A stretch of 64,000 bases of DNA, from assembly GCA_963854835.1 (NCBI GenBank), contig OY978530.1, positions 27,866,637 through 27,930,636 of the forward strand, in the 5' to 3' direction. Of this stretch, positions 33,149 through 46,015 are shown piece after piece (position 1 is the stretch's first letter; each line of letters starts with the position of its first letter). The notes under the pieces were generated by a model that was given only the letters and a program-made list of their open reading frames with translations, ran no database searches and had not been told where the DNA came from. Both the position numbers and the translations under genes were made by a program. Origin of the DNA: Megamerina dolium. Lineage: Eukaryota; Arthropoda; Insecta; Diptera; Megamerinidae.

Positions 33149-34637
33149 TTATATCCTGCATATCCGCATATCCGCATAACCATCTTTTTCTTTTATTTCC
33201 ACTACTTTGTATTCAAGCGACATTAAGAAGTACGCGTGGCTGAAAAAAATGGTGAGCCTGAAATATGGTTGACTTTGACGAAGTATTGAGTAAGTTATGG
33301 GGGTTTTAAAGGGGATAATTTAAAGGTGGTTTTAAGATTTTAATATTTCTTCGATTTTGTATTTGAGCCCCATTAAGAAGTGGTCGTGGCATAATGGTTT
33401 TATTCCACATTATTTCCGACTACGATACTAATGTATATGTCAATTATGGTTGTCCTAAACAAATGATTATCGAAGTTACAGCTGTTTCAATTTACAAGAT
33501 ATTAAATCATTTTGTATGGGAGCTACTATAAACAGTCGGCGTGGCTGGTCCATTTGATGTGAGTCTAGTTTCTCTTACAACACTAATCCATACCTGAAAT
33601 CTGGTTGTTCTATGCTGAATAGTTTATAAATTATGGCGCTTAAAGTTTCTTTTTTTTTTTTTAATCCGTCGACTTTGTATAGATGCTTTAAAAAGAAATA
33701 GGCGTGGCACGCTGAGCTTTTGCCAGATTATTTCCGACTACCATGGTAATCCACGTTATGGTTTTCTAGACATAAGATTGTAGAAGTTACAGTCGTTTCA
33801 ATTTAAAAGAAGTACAGACAGTTTGTATGGGAGCTACTACACGTGGCTCACCCATTTCTGGCTAGGTTATGTAGCAGTATTATGTAACTCTATGTGCCAA
33901 ATATTGTTAGTCCAGATGTTATATTAAGTAAGTTATAGCAAGTTAAAAATTTTGAAATTCCGAGGTTAGTAGCTTTGAATGATTCGTGTGGGCGTGGTTA
34001 CTGACCGATCATGCCCAATATCAATACCCTTGGATCATAGGTTACTTATGCCAAATTTCGTTAAAATAGCTCAATATTTGCTCAAGTTATCGTGCGAAGT
34101 TGGGTGCTATAGCTCAGTGGTTAGTGTGTTCGTCTTCTGATCTGTAGGTTGTGGTTCAATACCCGGCTGATGCATAACAAATTTAATATCGAAAAGATTT
34201 TTCTTTCGAACGGTACCCATCTGTCGGCAAGCAATTGGCAATTCTTCCGACAGTAACAACTTGCCATGAAAAAGCTTCTAAAAAGAACTCTGTGACAAAG
34301 CTCAGAAAAAGTGATGTCACAAGTGTTCTGCAGTTCGGAACCGGCTAAAATAAGTAGGTCCATTCTAATACTGTCCAAAATTTAAGACGCACAACAGTAA
34401 TGGAAGAGAAGCTCGGCCAATGAGCCCTTTGGGGCTTTAAGTGCCACATATTTATTTTATTTTTTTTTTTATCGTGCGAACCAGCCAGGTGACGGACGGA
34501 CATAGTTAAATCGAAAATTTAAGCGACGCTGATTACGAATATATATACTTTTTTATATCTCCGGAGATTCCATCAAGTGGATACAAACATCTGACTGAAA
34601 TGAATATACCTTGCATATTACATTATGCAGGGTATAA
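33149..34637. mobile_element. Non-coding TIR element hosting a SINE, unit 3
   Basis: Ends are TTATATCCTGCAT (33,149-33,161) and ATGCAGGGTATAA (34,625-34,637), inverted and matching at 12 of 13 positions. Without the SINE it is about 1.1 kb. It has no coding capacity. It contains diverged internal repeats about 325 bp apart (ATTTCCGACTAC, GTTACAG..GTTTCAATTTA and TTTGTATGGGAGCTACTA at 33,409-33,540 and 33,730-33,840). This is a non-autonomous element of a type common in flies; I cannot name the superfamily. Confidence 0.55.
34099..34470 (+). mobile_element. tRNA-derived SINE with 10-bp target duplication, unit 3
   Basis: The tRNA-like head has box A TAGCTCAGTGG (34,110-34,120) and box B GGTTCAATACC (34,153-34,163), both matching the RNA polymerase III consensus. 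A unique body follows (CTTGCCATGAAAAAGCTTCT to GTGATGTCACAAGTGTTCTG), then a tail GCCCTTTGGGGCTTTAAGTG and CCACATATTTATTTT ending in a T-run. It is flanked by ATCGTGCGAA at 34,089-34,098 and 34,471-34,480, so it was inserted by target-primed retroposition into the TIR element. Other copies: 40,726, 47,465, 59,640, 62,523 (minus) and a tail at 20,560. Confidence 0.9.
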
Positions 34638-35090
34638 TAAAACAAAAAACTCACTCAAATCCAGTGTATTTCTCGTTAAGAAGAGTGTTGCCAGGACTTC
34701 AAAAATTTAATAGAGCGGCCAAATAAAAAAGCTAAATAAAGCTAAATGGTCCGAAAAAATGGTTTAAAAAGGCTACTCTTTTCAACATTTTATTAGCAGT
34801 TAATATTTTATTTTTAACATGTATGCATGTAATTTAAAAAAAGGAAGCCTACATTTGGTACGAATATATGAGAAAAACATTCATAAAACAATTAATTATA
34901 TTATTACAATACAAAAATTTTATCAGGTCATTTTAAGTTTTTACAACTCAATAATATGTGAATTTGGGGTCAAGCAAGTGTCCAGGTATGCGGGAATGTG
35001 GATGTGCGAGTGTGCTTGGGGTCATGCATATTCGAGCGTCTGCGTATATGCAGATATGCGCAATACAGCTGTATCTTTATATACGGCTAT
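34638..35090. other. Unassigned segment of the long unit (unit 3)
   Basis: AT-rich sequence after the TIR element, with a short plus frame (34,819-35,103) that I do not recognise. The same segment lies at 41,266-41,718 and 48,004-48,456. A loose TGCGT/ATGTG-rich patch is at 34,990-35,070. Confidence 0.4.
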
Positions 35091-35527
35091 AGCCTCTATC
35101 TGACCAAGACCGCTAATTTGTGACTCCTTGTCACATACTGCTTGAGATGACCCTGCTAATTAACAGAACACTACGGATCTAGACCTGAGAGTTGATAAAA
35201 TCTTTCCCCCAATACAGGGTGTTATGCGTTTCCGTGCCCACTGGATAGTTTGCAGCAGGGGGGCTATACTGACTGTAATTTAACGGTGCCTCTTTAATAC
35301 CTGTCCGCCTCAGGGAGTAACTGTGGACTTTCCGGAGTATTGGGCTCTGTTTCGGACTACCTCCAAGTTCCTTCTAAACGATTAGACTGATATGCCTGAT
35401 ACGTCAGGTAAGAGGTCGTATATGAATAGTGGATAAATATTTAAAAATTGCCTCGGACAATCTCGAACACCCATGAAGGCCTCTCCTTGAGGGCAGGCCC
35501 ACGTCCAAATCGAACACCACTGCAACT

Positions 35528-36886
35528 CGCTCCAAAATATCATCTCCATCGGGAAGCGGAAAGCATATGATACCAAAGTCAGGCCCGCCGCAGTCCCTAA
35601 AGCGTCTGTACGGAGGAGCACTCCTGTTCTGGCCACCAAAACACTGGAATCAAAGAAATCAGCGCAAGTTAGCAAAGGGTCCACCAAATCAGGACCCGCT
35701 GAAGCTAGGGCACTACCAAAGGATGATACTCCTGTTTCAGCAGCCACATCTCCTTTGGGATTAGAACCATCAACATCAGCTGCTGCCTCTATTTTGAGAG
35801 TTTCCGCTAAACCAATTAGCGGGTTCCTCCGTACATATCGAGAAAGAAGAGCCGTATTCAGGGTTACTGAAAAGCTCGGTGGTGGCCCCGCAACAGAACT
35901 CTCAGTGAGAGAAAAAGAATCTCTAGAGTGGGCAAGAAGTTTTATCGCAGAACGAGAAAATGTCCGTTCTTCTGGACTTGTGTCCACACGGCTACGCTCG
36001 CACGAAGAGTAGCTGTCCAAGCCAAAAAAGGTGAAAACTTCGGGTTTGACCACATATAACACTCAAGTACGCTTCTTTAGTGACATCGCGAAGTACCACC
36101 TTATCCTTGCCGTCATTGATAGGAACCATGAAGAAGGTGCACTGCTATTTGGGCAATGGCGTCTAGTGGGGATGAGTCTCCTAAGAATATACAGCGATAT
36201 CCTGGTGAGAAACCAAGGCCCAGTAGTTTGCTGCAAAAATGCCGCATGGCATCAAGCACGCATCAAATTAATGTTCTGCGCGGACCAGAAATCGGCAGAT
36301 CTCTTTAGAGAGGCCATCGGAATGTTGAGGAGATCTGGCCCAATGCACGGCTGGTATCCAGGCCACACGCCTGGATTCCAGCAGATCCCTCAGATCGTAA
36401 GGAGATTTTGGACCATATTCGGCTATCAAATCCATCCCTTCCGACAGACGATTGGAAGGTAGTGAAGATGGGAGAGGCCAAGCAGAACTCAAGACAGATC
36501 GTTGTGATCTTGAATGACCTATTCTTGGCACCTCTCGCCAAACAGAAAGGGGTGATAAGCTATGGCTTCTCCCAAATCACCATGAAAGTCTATGAAAAAG
36601 ACGCAGAAAGAGAAGGTCCAAAACTAGGGGATACAAAAAAAGTTCGGCACCGGTAGAGGTTATGTCGTGTGACGGAAATAGCGCTACGCTGTCAACGTCT
36701 GAGATGGATAACCTCTTCCAAAATGTGGAAGTTAGTACAGCGGATGTGGTAGACCTACTATGCTACGAGGACACCGATACGACGGTGACCAACGCGTCTG
36801 TATTAAATATTGCAAGGGAAACTGCTCAGGGTGGTCCAGATCAATCACCACCAAAAACGCAGGTATGCCTTGATCATGTATTTTAG
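35528..36886 (+). pseudogene. LINE ORF1, unit 3
   Basis: As in unit 1, but two extra A near 36,640 shift the acidic tail out of frame (GDTKKVRHR then stop). The 137-bp deletion fuses the ORF1 end directly to the ORF2 sequence KTQVCLDHVF. Confidence 0.65.
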
Positions 36887-37291
36887 TGAAGAAATGCTAT
36901 AAAGCATTCCTACTATCTGATTACAGCGACAAGGATACTGTAACCATTGCGTTAGACCATCAATCCCATATGTATTGGCTGATGTTTGCGTACATGGCTC
37001 ACGATCATACTGAGTTCCCACCTCATCCAAATCTGGTGATGGAAGCCAACGCCAACGCACGGCATTATATCTGGGGCAACTCAGACAACAACGATCGAGG
37101 TGAGTCACTTCTTGAATATATTATTAGTTCCAACTTGATTCTCGCAAACATGGACATAGAACCGACCTTCATTACCTGTAATAGGGAGGAAGTTTTATAT
37201 ATCACCTTTACAAACGACTCTTCAGACTCTCTAGTTAGGGAATGGAGGGTTGACAAAAATCACTCTTTTCAAGCATTAGCTTTTGCCTTGA
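36846..37291 (+). pseudogene. LINE endonuclease fragment, unit 3
   Basis: The QEP catalytic block is gone with the 137-bp deletion; the rest is as in unit 1. It shares three linked variants with unit 5 (GACCATCAATC, GAGTTCCCACC, GCACGGCATT). Confidence 0.65.
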
Positions 37292-37300
37292 CGTTTAACG

Positions 37301-38458
37301 TCTTTAACGTCGATCAATATCTGTCGGTACATTTGGGAGATATCGGCTGAAACGCTATTCTATCGGAATCGTGTTAAAATAATGAAAAGATCGTTCTGAA
37401 TAATTAGAACTGTTATTAATCAGTCATACAAGGATAGACCATTTGACGATTTAGTAGAAGCGTCGAACACAACTCTAAGCTTAGTGGTTGTGCTCGCTGA
37501 TTTTAATATTGCATGGTGCGGCAAGAAATATGATTGACTGGCACTATTACCGAATTGTCTTTGACTCATATGACCTAATCTTAGAGAACGATACATATTG
37601 CTGTTTTCACATGGCATCTTTCCTTTCCATAGAATGATAGCATAGAACGTATAAACGCAACACTCTGTGTTTGCCCCAACCTCATCGACTTAGAGCTAAC
37701 TGTCAATTTCGCGACAAAGCGTGCATCGCCTTGCATCCGATATGTTTCTGCGAAATGTCTCTTAATATCGCATTCCGTCGATATCGCATCCCCCTCTGCA
37801 GCACTTTCTTGGTTCCAAACGCTCAGCTAGAGGTGATCAATATCAAGCAGTGACATCTGAAGTACATTAATTTCGATTAGAGGCACGTCAGAGGTGACGT
37901 TTCTAGCAGCTACTCAACGAAATAATGTACTTTTCGTCATTAACGTACCTTGTGGATGTACTATATTAATGTTGATAATTGCGTTAAATACTACGCCAAG
38001 GAGTAAGTCTACTGTTGCGGGCTTATCAAAATACCGATCGACAATATTTAGAATTTTAAAATACTCCATATAAGCACTTGGTACCTGCAATTACGGCACA
38101 TCATCGAGTAATTTTGGCAGCACATATGTGTTTGCGAGCGACTGGCGGACGTATCAATTCCACTAATCAATACTCTTGCATATGTACGAAGAAATAATGA
38201 TCGCTGGGTGCATGAATCAGATATTAATGTTGATTGTTATCCAATATCCAGTAGCGCACGGCACGACTGTAATACATCGATTTTATCTTTTACCATTATG
38301 ATCGTGGTCCGTAATACATTAAATGACATATTGTGCTTAGATGTTTGCAATGAATTAACAGACAGATCATGCAAAAGTGTATTGTCTTCGATTACGTTTT
38401 GCAATTTGAAAATGTACATTCCGTTAGGGGATGCTTTTCTCGTAGGCAATTCTGGCAA
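37301..38458 (-). pseudogene. BEL pol fragment, unit 4
   Basis: As in unit 3, but the protease motif is LLDIG: the catalytic DTG has become DIG. This is shared with unit 5. Confidence 0.75.
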
Positions 38459-39000
38459 ATACAGTTTGTTTTCACATGTTCATTTCGTGCGGATTTTAAA
38501 AGAGCTTGATAATTGATAATTGATAATTGATATTGATTGATAAACAACTTACATTGGTATAGCTCATGAGTCTCGTTACATTTAAAACATGATTTAATTT
38601 TCATGCTTAACACGCGTGATTTCGCTGTTCTTGACGTAATAATACATGTAGTTTCATATTTCTCACGATCCATTACGCGATCATTGAAAAATGATAAAAA
38701 TTGTTGGAACGTCGGTTCCTCTATATTTCTGGTATCTCGGGACCAAGCGAGCATTGTATTAGGCGGTAGTTTCTTAGAAAAATGATATATAAGCACTCCA
38801 CACCAGGATTCGACTGGTTGGATTAGAACGTGTAATGCATTGTAATTTTCATTAATTTTATTATAAAAGCTTTTGAGCTCGGTATATGCGTCGTTAAATA
38901 ATGATTTTTGCTGACTAAGTATTAATATAGAATTATAAATTTTATTGTTGCTTGTAATTATGAAGAAATGTACATTATATGCGTTACTATCAACTGACAA
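38392..39000 (-). pseudogene. BEL gag fragment with two zinc knuckles, unit 4
   Basis: The best preserved gag copy (about 200 codons, without its true start). It has the capsid end NTMLAWSRDTRNIEEPTFQQ, knuckle 1 CFKCNETHELYQC and knuckle 2 CQNCLREKHPLTEC followed by TFSNCKT. The extra AATTGAT copy keeps the frame that unit 3 loses. The order of the two knuckles and the TFQQFLSFF motif agree with BEL/Pao gag. Confidence 0.75.
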
Positions 39001-39276
39001 GTCGGAAGTAAATACGAGAGAGAGTACGAATTATAACGAATGACAGTCAGAGATGACATATCATTTACATGCAGAGTTGCATTTTTAGATAGTCGTCAAC
39101 ACCAAGATTCACATTTTATAGTGTAAACCACCATGACGGCAAGCACATGGTGGAACAAGCATTCTCATTAGAAGCAGTATTAAACATTTTCTTAGAAGAA
39201 TATTCAACAAAATACATACAACTCACTTCAATTTGTCTGTAGTGTTTTAGCAAAAATATCACACTCGCCGCTATTC

Positions 39277-39601
39277 CTACTACGTTTTGCAGTAAACAAA
39301 AGCGTATATAAAAGATTCTGTGATAAGCTAGGTAACAGATTCTTGGTGATTATTACAGCAAACATACGTATTGGAGTCCTCGTCTTATAAATCCTAAAAG
39401 ATGGCAACATATAATAATTCCACAAAAGATACTAAATTTTCTGTCTCCCGGTCAGCCAACACATTGGCCAACAGATATCTTGGAAATTCCTAGTTTGATT
39501 GATTTTGCAATCGTCCGAAACCGTAATCGAAATACTGCCACCGCCGATACAAGTTACGAACTATGCTCAGATCACCCTCCTGTGATATATTATTTAAATT
39601 A
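39277..39601 (+). pseudogene. Jockey endonuclease scrap, unit 4
   Basis: Copy of the scrap in unit 3, ending in LCSDHPPVIYYLN. Confidence 0.6.
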
Positions 39602-39775
39602 ACGTTCTCCAATGTTAAACTTACCTTTTAGGCCTACATCCTCAAAGACAGAATGGCGAAATAAAGTGAATAAGTAGTCACGACAATACTAGTCCTACAA
39701 TACAGTCCTACAATCCTACAATAATTATTAATTATAACTAGAAAATTACCTTACAGTTGGCTGGGGCCGACCAAC

Positions 39776-41265
39776 TTATATCCTGCATATCCGCACATCC
39801 GCATAACCATCTTTTTCTTTTATTTCCACTACTTTGTATTCAAGCGACATTAAGAAGTACGCGTGGCTGAAAAAAATGGTGAGCCTGAAATATGGTTGAC
39901 TTTGACGAAGTATTGAGTAAGTTATGGGGGTTTTAAAGGGGATAATTTAAAGGTGGTTTTAAGATTTTAATATTTCTTCGATTTTGTATTTGAGCCCCAT
40001 TAAGAAGTGGTCGTGGCATACTGGTTTTATTCCACATTATTTCCGACTACGATACTAATGTATATGTCAATTATGGTTGTCCTAAACAAATGATTATCGA
40101 AGTTACAGCTGTTTCAATTTACAAGATATTAAATCATTTTGTATGGGAGCTACTATAAACAGTCGGCGTGGCTGGTCCATTTGATGTGAGTCTAGTTTCT
40201 CTTACAACACTAATCCATACCTGAAATCTGGTTGTTCTATGCTGAATAGTTTATAAATTATGGCGCTTAAAGTTTCTTTTTTTTTTTTTAATCCGTCGAC
40301 TTTGTATAGATGCTTTAAAAAGAAGTAGGCGTGGCACGCTGAGCTTTTGCCAGATTATTTCCGACTACCATGGTAATCCACGTTATGGTTTTCTAGACAT
40401 AAGATTGTAGAAGTTACAGTCGTTTCAATTTAAAAGAAGTACAGACAGTTTGTATGGGAGCTACTACACGTGGCTCACCCATTTCTGGCTAGGTTATGTA
40501 GCAGTATTATGTAACTCTATGTGCCAAATATTGTTAGTCCAGATGTTATATTAAGTAAGTTATAGCAAGTTAAAAATTTTGAAATTCCGAGGTTAGTAGC
40601 TTTGAATGATTCGTGTGGGCGTGGTTACTGACCGATCATGCCCAATATCAATACCCTTGGATCATAGGTTACTTATGCCAAATTTCGTTAAAATAGCTCA
40701 ATATTTGCTCAAGTTATCGTGCGAAGTTGGGTGCTATAGCTCAGTGGTTAGTGTGTTCGTCTTCTGATCTGTAGGTTGTGGTTCAATACCCGGCTGATGC
40801 ATAACAAATTTAATATCGAAAAGATTTTTCTTTCGAACGGTACCTATCTGTCGGCAAGCAATTGGCAATTCTTCCGACAGTAACAACTTGCCATGAAAAA
40901 GCTTCTAAAAAGAACTCTGTGACAAAGCTCAGAAAAAGTGATGTCACAAGTGTTCTGCAGTTCGGAACCGGCTAAAATAAGTAGGTCCATTCTAATACTG
41001 TCCAAAATTTAAGACGCACAACAGTAATGGAAGAGAAGCTCGGCCAATGAGCCCTTTGGGGCTTTAAGTGCCACATATTTATTTTATTTTTTTTTTTTAT
41101 CGTGCGAACCAGCCAGGTGACGGACGGACATAGTTAAATCGAAAATTTAAGCGACGCTGATTACGAATATATATACTTTTTTATATCTCCGGAGATTCCA
41201 TCAAGTGGATACAAACATCTGACTGAAATGAATATACCTTGCATATTACATTATGCAGGGTATAA
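39776..41265. mobile_element. Non-coding TIR element hosting a SINE, unit 4
   Basis: Termini TTATATCCTGCAT (39,776-39,788) and ATGCAGGGTATAA (41,253-41,265), with the same SINE insertion point as in unit 3. Confidence 0.55.
40726..41098 (+). mobile_element. tRNA-derived SINE, unit 4
   Basis: Same insertion as in unit 3, flanked by ATCGTGCGAA (40,716-40,725 and 41,099-41,108). One extra T is in the tail and there is a private base in GTACCTATCTG. Confidence 0.9.
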
Positions 41266-42155
41266 TAAAACAAAAAACTCACTCAAATCCAGTGTATTTC
41301 TCGTTAAGAAGAGTGTTGCCAGGACTTCAAAAATTTAATAGAGCGGCCAAATAAAAAAGCTAAATAAAGCTAAATGGTCCGAAAAAATGGTTTAAAAAGG
41401 CTACTCTTTTCAACATTTTATTAGCAGTTAATATTTTATTTTTAACATGTATGCATGTAATTTAAAAAAAGGAAGCCTACATTTGGTACGAATATATGAG
41501 AAAAACATTCATAAAACAATTAATTATATTATTACAATACAAAAATTTTATCAGGTCATTTTAAGTTTTTACAACTCAATAATATGTGAATTTGGGATCA
41601 AGCAAGTGTCCAGGTATGCGGGAATGTGGATGTGCGAGTGTGCTTGGGGTCATGCATATTCGAGCGTCTGCGTATTTGCAGATATGCGCAATACAGCTGT
41701 ATCTTTATATACGGCTATAGCCTCTATCTGACCAAGACCGCTAATTTGTGACTCCTTGTCACATACTGCTCGAGATGACCCTGCTAATTAACAGAACACT
41801 ACGGATCTAGACCTGAGAGTTGATAAAATCTTTCCCCCAATACAGGGTGTTATGCGTTTCCGTGCCCACTGGATAGTTTGCAGCAGGGGGGCTATACTGA
41901 CTGTAATTTAACGGTGCCTCTTTAATACCTGTCCGCCTCAGGGAGTAACTGTGGACTTTCCGGAGTATTGGGCTCTGTTTCGGACTACCTCCAAGTTCCT
42001 TCTAAACGATTAGACTGATATGCCTGATACGTCAGGTAAGAGGTCGTATATGAATAGTGGATAAATATTTAAAAATTGCCTCGGACAATCTCGAACACCC
42101 ATAAAGGCCTCTCCTTGAGGGCAGGCCCACGTCCAAATCGAACACCACTGCAACT

Positions 42156-43487
42156 CGCTCCAAAATATCATCTCCATCGGGAAGCGGAAAGCATATGATA
42201 CCAAAGTCAGGCCCGCCGCAGTCCCTAAAGCGTCTGTACGGAGGAGCACTCCTGTTCTGGCCACCAAAACACTGGAATCAAAGAAATCAGCGCAAGTTAG
42301 CAAAGGGTCCACCAAATCAGGACCCGCTGAAGCTAGGGCACTACCAAAGGATGATACTCCTGTTTCAGCAGCCACATCTCCTTTGGGATTAGAACCATCA
42401 ACATCAGCTGCTGCCTCTATTTTGAGAGTTTCCGCTAAACCAATTAGCGGGTTCCTCCGTACATATCGAGAAAGAAGAGCCGTATTCAGGGTTACTGAAA
42501 AGCTCGGTGGTGGCCCCGCAACAGAACTCTCAGTGAGAGAAAAAGAATCTCTAGAGTGGGCAAGAAGTTTTATCGCAGAACGAGAAAATGTCCGTTCTTC
42601 TGGACTTGTGTCCACACGGCTACGCTCGCACGAAGAGTAGCTGTCCAAGCCAAAAAAGGTGAAAACTTCGGGTTTGACCACATATAACACTCAAGTACGC
42701 TTCTTTAGTGACATCGCGAAGTACCACCTTATCCTTGCCGTCATTGATAGGAACCATGAAGAAGGTGCACTGCTATTTGGGCAATGGCGTCTAGTGGGGA
42801 TGAGTCTCCTAAGAATATACAGCGATATCCTGGTGAGGAACCAAGGCCCAGTAGTTTGCTGCAAAAATGCCGCATGGCATCAAGCACGCATCAAATTAAT
42901 GTTCTGCGCGGACCAGAAATCGGCAGATCTCTTTAGAGAGGCCATCGGAATGTTGAGGAGATCTGGCCCAACGCACGGCTGGTATCCAGGCCACACGCCT
43001 GGATTCCAGCAGATCCCTCAGATCGTAAGGAGATTTTGGACCATATTCGGCTATCAAATCCATCCCTTCCGACAGACGATTGGAAGGTAGTGAAGATGGG
43101 AGAGGCCAAGCAGAACTCAAGACAGATCGTTGTGATCTTGAATGACCTATTCTTGGCACCTCTCGCCAAACAGAAAGGGGTGATAAGCTATGGCTTCTCC
43201 CAAATCACCATGAAAGTCTATGAAAAAGACGCAGAAAGAGAAGGTCCAAAACTAGGGGATACAAAAAAAGTTCGGCACCGGTAGAGGTTATGTCGTGTGA
43301 CGGAAATAGCGCTACGCTGTCAACGTCTGAGATGGATAACCTCTTCCAAAATGTGGAAGTTAGTACAGCGGATGTGGTAGACCTACTATGCTACGAGGAC
43401 ACCGATACGACGGTGACCAACGCGTCTGTATTAAATATTGCAAGGGAAACTGCTCAGGGTGGTCCAGATCAATCACCACCACTCTAA
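42156..43487 (+). pseudogene. LINE ORF1, unit 4
   Basis: As in unit 1, with the extra AA frameshift near 43,265. The tail after it is open from 43,290 to 43,487 and ends in SPPL. Confidence 0.65.
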
Positions 43488-43525
43488 AGCAGCTTCAGCT
43501 GCTCTTGCTCTTTGATTAAGCGATA

Positions 43526-44056
43526 AAGCGAAGGACATTATTCTAATTCAGGAACCATCGGTCCTGGATGACATGGTGCGCATACTAAGCTCCCCAAACT
43601 ATGGACTATACTACGCTAAAAACGCAGGTATGCCTTGATCATGTATTTTAGTGAAGAAATGCTATAAAGCATTCCTACTATCTGATTACAGCGACAAGGA
43701 TACTGTAACCATTGCGTTAGATCATCAATCCCATATGTATTGGCTGATGTTTGCGTACATGGCTCACGATCATACTGAGCTCCCAACTCATCCAAATCTG
43801 GTGATGGAAGCCAACGCCAACGCACGCCATTATATCTGGGGCAACTCAGACAACAACGATCGAGGTGAGTCACTTCTTGAATATATTATTAGTTCCAACT
43901 TGATTCTCGCAAACATGGACATAGAACCGACCTTCATTACCTGTAATAGGGAGGAAGTTTAATATATCACCTTTACAAACGACTCTTCAGACTCTCTAGT
44001 TAGGGAATGGAGGGTTGACAAAAATCACTCTTTTCAAGCATTAGCTTTTGCCTTGA
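43526..44056 (+). pseudogene. LINE endonuclease fragment, unit 4
   Basis: Contains the QEP block lost in units 3 and 5. A private T-to-A change gives a TAA after NREEV near 43,962. Confidence 0.65.
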
Positions 44057-44065
44057 CGTTTAACG

Positions 44066-45211
44066 TCTTTAACGTCGATCAATATCTGTCGGTACATTTG
44101 GGAGATATCGGCTGAAACGCTATTCTATCGGAATCGTTTTAGAATAATGAAAAGATCGTTCTGAATAATTAGAACTGTTATTAATCAGTCATACAAGGAT
44201 AGACCATTTGACGATTTAGTAGAAGCGTCGAACACAACTCTAAGCTTAGTGGTTGTGCTCGCTGATTTTAATATTGCATGGTGCGGCAAGAAATATGATT
44301 GACTGGCACTATTACCGAATTGTCTTTGACTCATATGACCTAATCTTAGAGAACGATACATATTGCTGTTTTCACATGGCATCTTTCCTTTCCATAGAAT
44401 GATAGCATAGAACGTATAAACGCAACACTCTGTGTTTGCCCCAACCTCATCGACTTAGAGCTAACTGTCAATTTCGCGACAAAGCGTGCATCGCCTTGCA
44501 TCCGATATGTTTCTGCGAAATGTCTCTTAATATCGCATTCCGTCGATATCGCATCCCCCTCTGCAGCACTTTCTTGGTTCCAAAAGCTCAGCTAGAGGTG
44601 ATCAATATCAAGCAGTGACATCTGAAGTACATTAATTTCGATTAGAGGCACGTCAGAGGTGACGTTTCTAGCAGCTACTCAACGAAATAATGTACTTTTC
44701 GTCATTAACGTACCTTGTGGATGTACTATATTAATGTTGATAATTGCGTTAAATACTACGCCAAGGAGTAAGTCTACTGTTGCGGGCTTATCAAAATACC
44801 GATCGACAATATTTAGAATTTTAAAATACTCCATATAAGCACTTGGTACCTGCAATTACGGCACATCATCGAGTAATTTTGGCAGCACATATGTGTTTGC
44901 GAGCGACTGGCGGACGTATCAATTCCACTAATCAATACTCTTGCATATGTACGAAGAAATAATGATCGCTGGGTGCATGAATCAGATATTAATGTTGATT
45001 GTTATCCAATATCCAGTAGCGCACGGCACGACTGTAATACATCGATTTTATCTTTTACCATTATGATCGCGGTCCGTAATACATTAAATGACATATTGTG
45101 CTTAGATGTTTGCAATGAATTAACAGACAGATCATGCATTACGATTACGTTTTGCAATTTGAAAATGTACATTCCGTTAGGGGATGCTTTTCTCGTAGGC
45201 AATTCTGGCAA
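44066..45211 (-). pseudogene. BEL pol fragment, unit 5
   Basis: As in unit 4 (LLDIG), with a 13-bp loss between protease and gag (VIVMHDLSVN) and a private base (GTTTTAGAAT) near 44,140. Confidence 0.7.
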
Positions 45212-45739
45212 ATACAGTTTGTTTTCACATGTTCATTTCGTGCGGATTTTAAAAGAGCTTGATAATTGATAATTGATAATTGATATTGATTGATAAACAA
45301 CTTACATTGGTATAGCTCATGAGTCTCGTTACATTTAAAACATGATTTAATTTTCATGCTTAACACGCGTGATTTCGCTGTTCTTGACGTAATAATACAT
45401 GTAGTTTCATATTTCTCGATCATTGAAAAATGATAAAAATTGTTGGAACGTCGGTTCCTCTATATTTCTGGTATCTCGGGACCAAGCGAGCATTGTATTA
45501 GGCGGTAGTTTCTTAGAAAAATGATATATAAGCACTCCACACCAGGATTCGACTGGTTGGATTAGAACGTGTAATGCATTGTAATTTTCATTAATTTTAT
45601 TATAAAAGCTTTTGAGCTCGGTATATGCGTCGTTAAATAATGATTTTTGCTGACTAAGTATTAATATAGAATTATAAATTTTATTGTTGCTTGTAATTAT
45701 GAAGAAATGTACATTATGTGCGTTACTATCAACTGACAA
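45145..45739 (-). pseudogene. BEL gag fragment, unit 5
   Basis: Both knuckles are present (45,145-45,423), but a small deletion near 45,417 breaks the frame from the capsid part (45,739-45,407). Confidence 0.7.
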
Positions 45740-46015
45740 GTCGGAAGTAAATACGAGAGAGAGTACGAATTATAACGAATGACAGTCAGAGATGACATAT
45801 CATTTACATGCAGAGTTGCATTTTTAGATAGTCGTCAACACCAAGATTCACATTTTATAGTGTAAACCACCATGACGGCAAGCACATGGTGGAACAAGCA
45901 TTCTCATTAGAAGCAGTATTAAACATTTTCTTAGAAGAATATTCAACAAAATACATACAACTCACTTCAATTTGTCTGTAGTGTTTTAGCAAAAATATCA
46001 CACTCGCCGCTATTC

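Larger units (their letters stand above)
30681..37300. repeat. Array unit 3 (long form)
   Basis: BEL pol piece 30,681-31,785, middle segment 31,786-35,090 and LINE half 35,091-37,291, then filler. The LINE half has two extra A in an A-run near 36,640 and lacks 137 bp between CCACC and AAAAACGC (36,845), both shared with unit 5. Confidence 0.95.
37301..44065. repeat. Array unit 4 (long form)
   Basis: BEL piece 37,301-38,405, middle 38,406-41,718, LINE half 41,719-44,056, filler to 44,065. It has the two extra A of units 3 and 5 but keeps the 137-bp segment and the linked bases of units 1 and 2. Confidence 0.95.

Noticed and set aside
34099..34175. Functional tRNA gene
   Set aside because: Only boxes A and B are tRNA-like. 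The acceptor stem does not pair, and the sequence runs on into a SINE body with a target duplication.
36845..36846. The 137-bp difference between units as a spliced intron
   Set aside because: The missing segment lacks GT and AG ends (it runs from ACTCTAAAG or CTCTAAAG to ACGCT), so it is a plain deletion.
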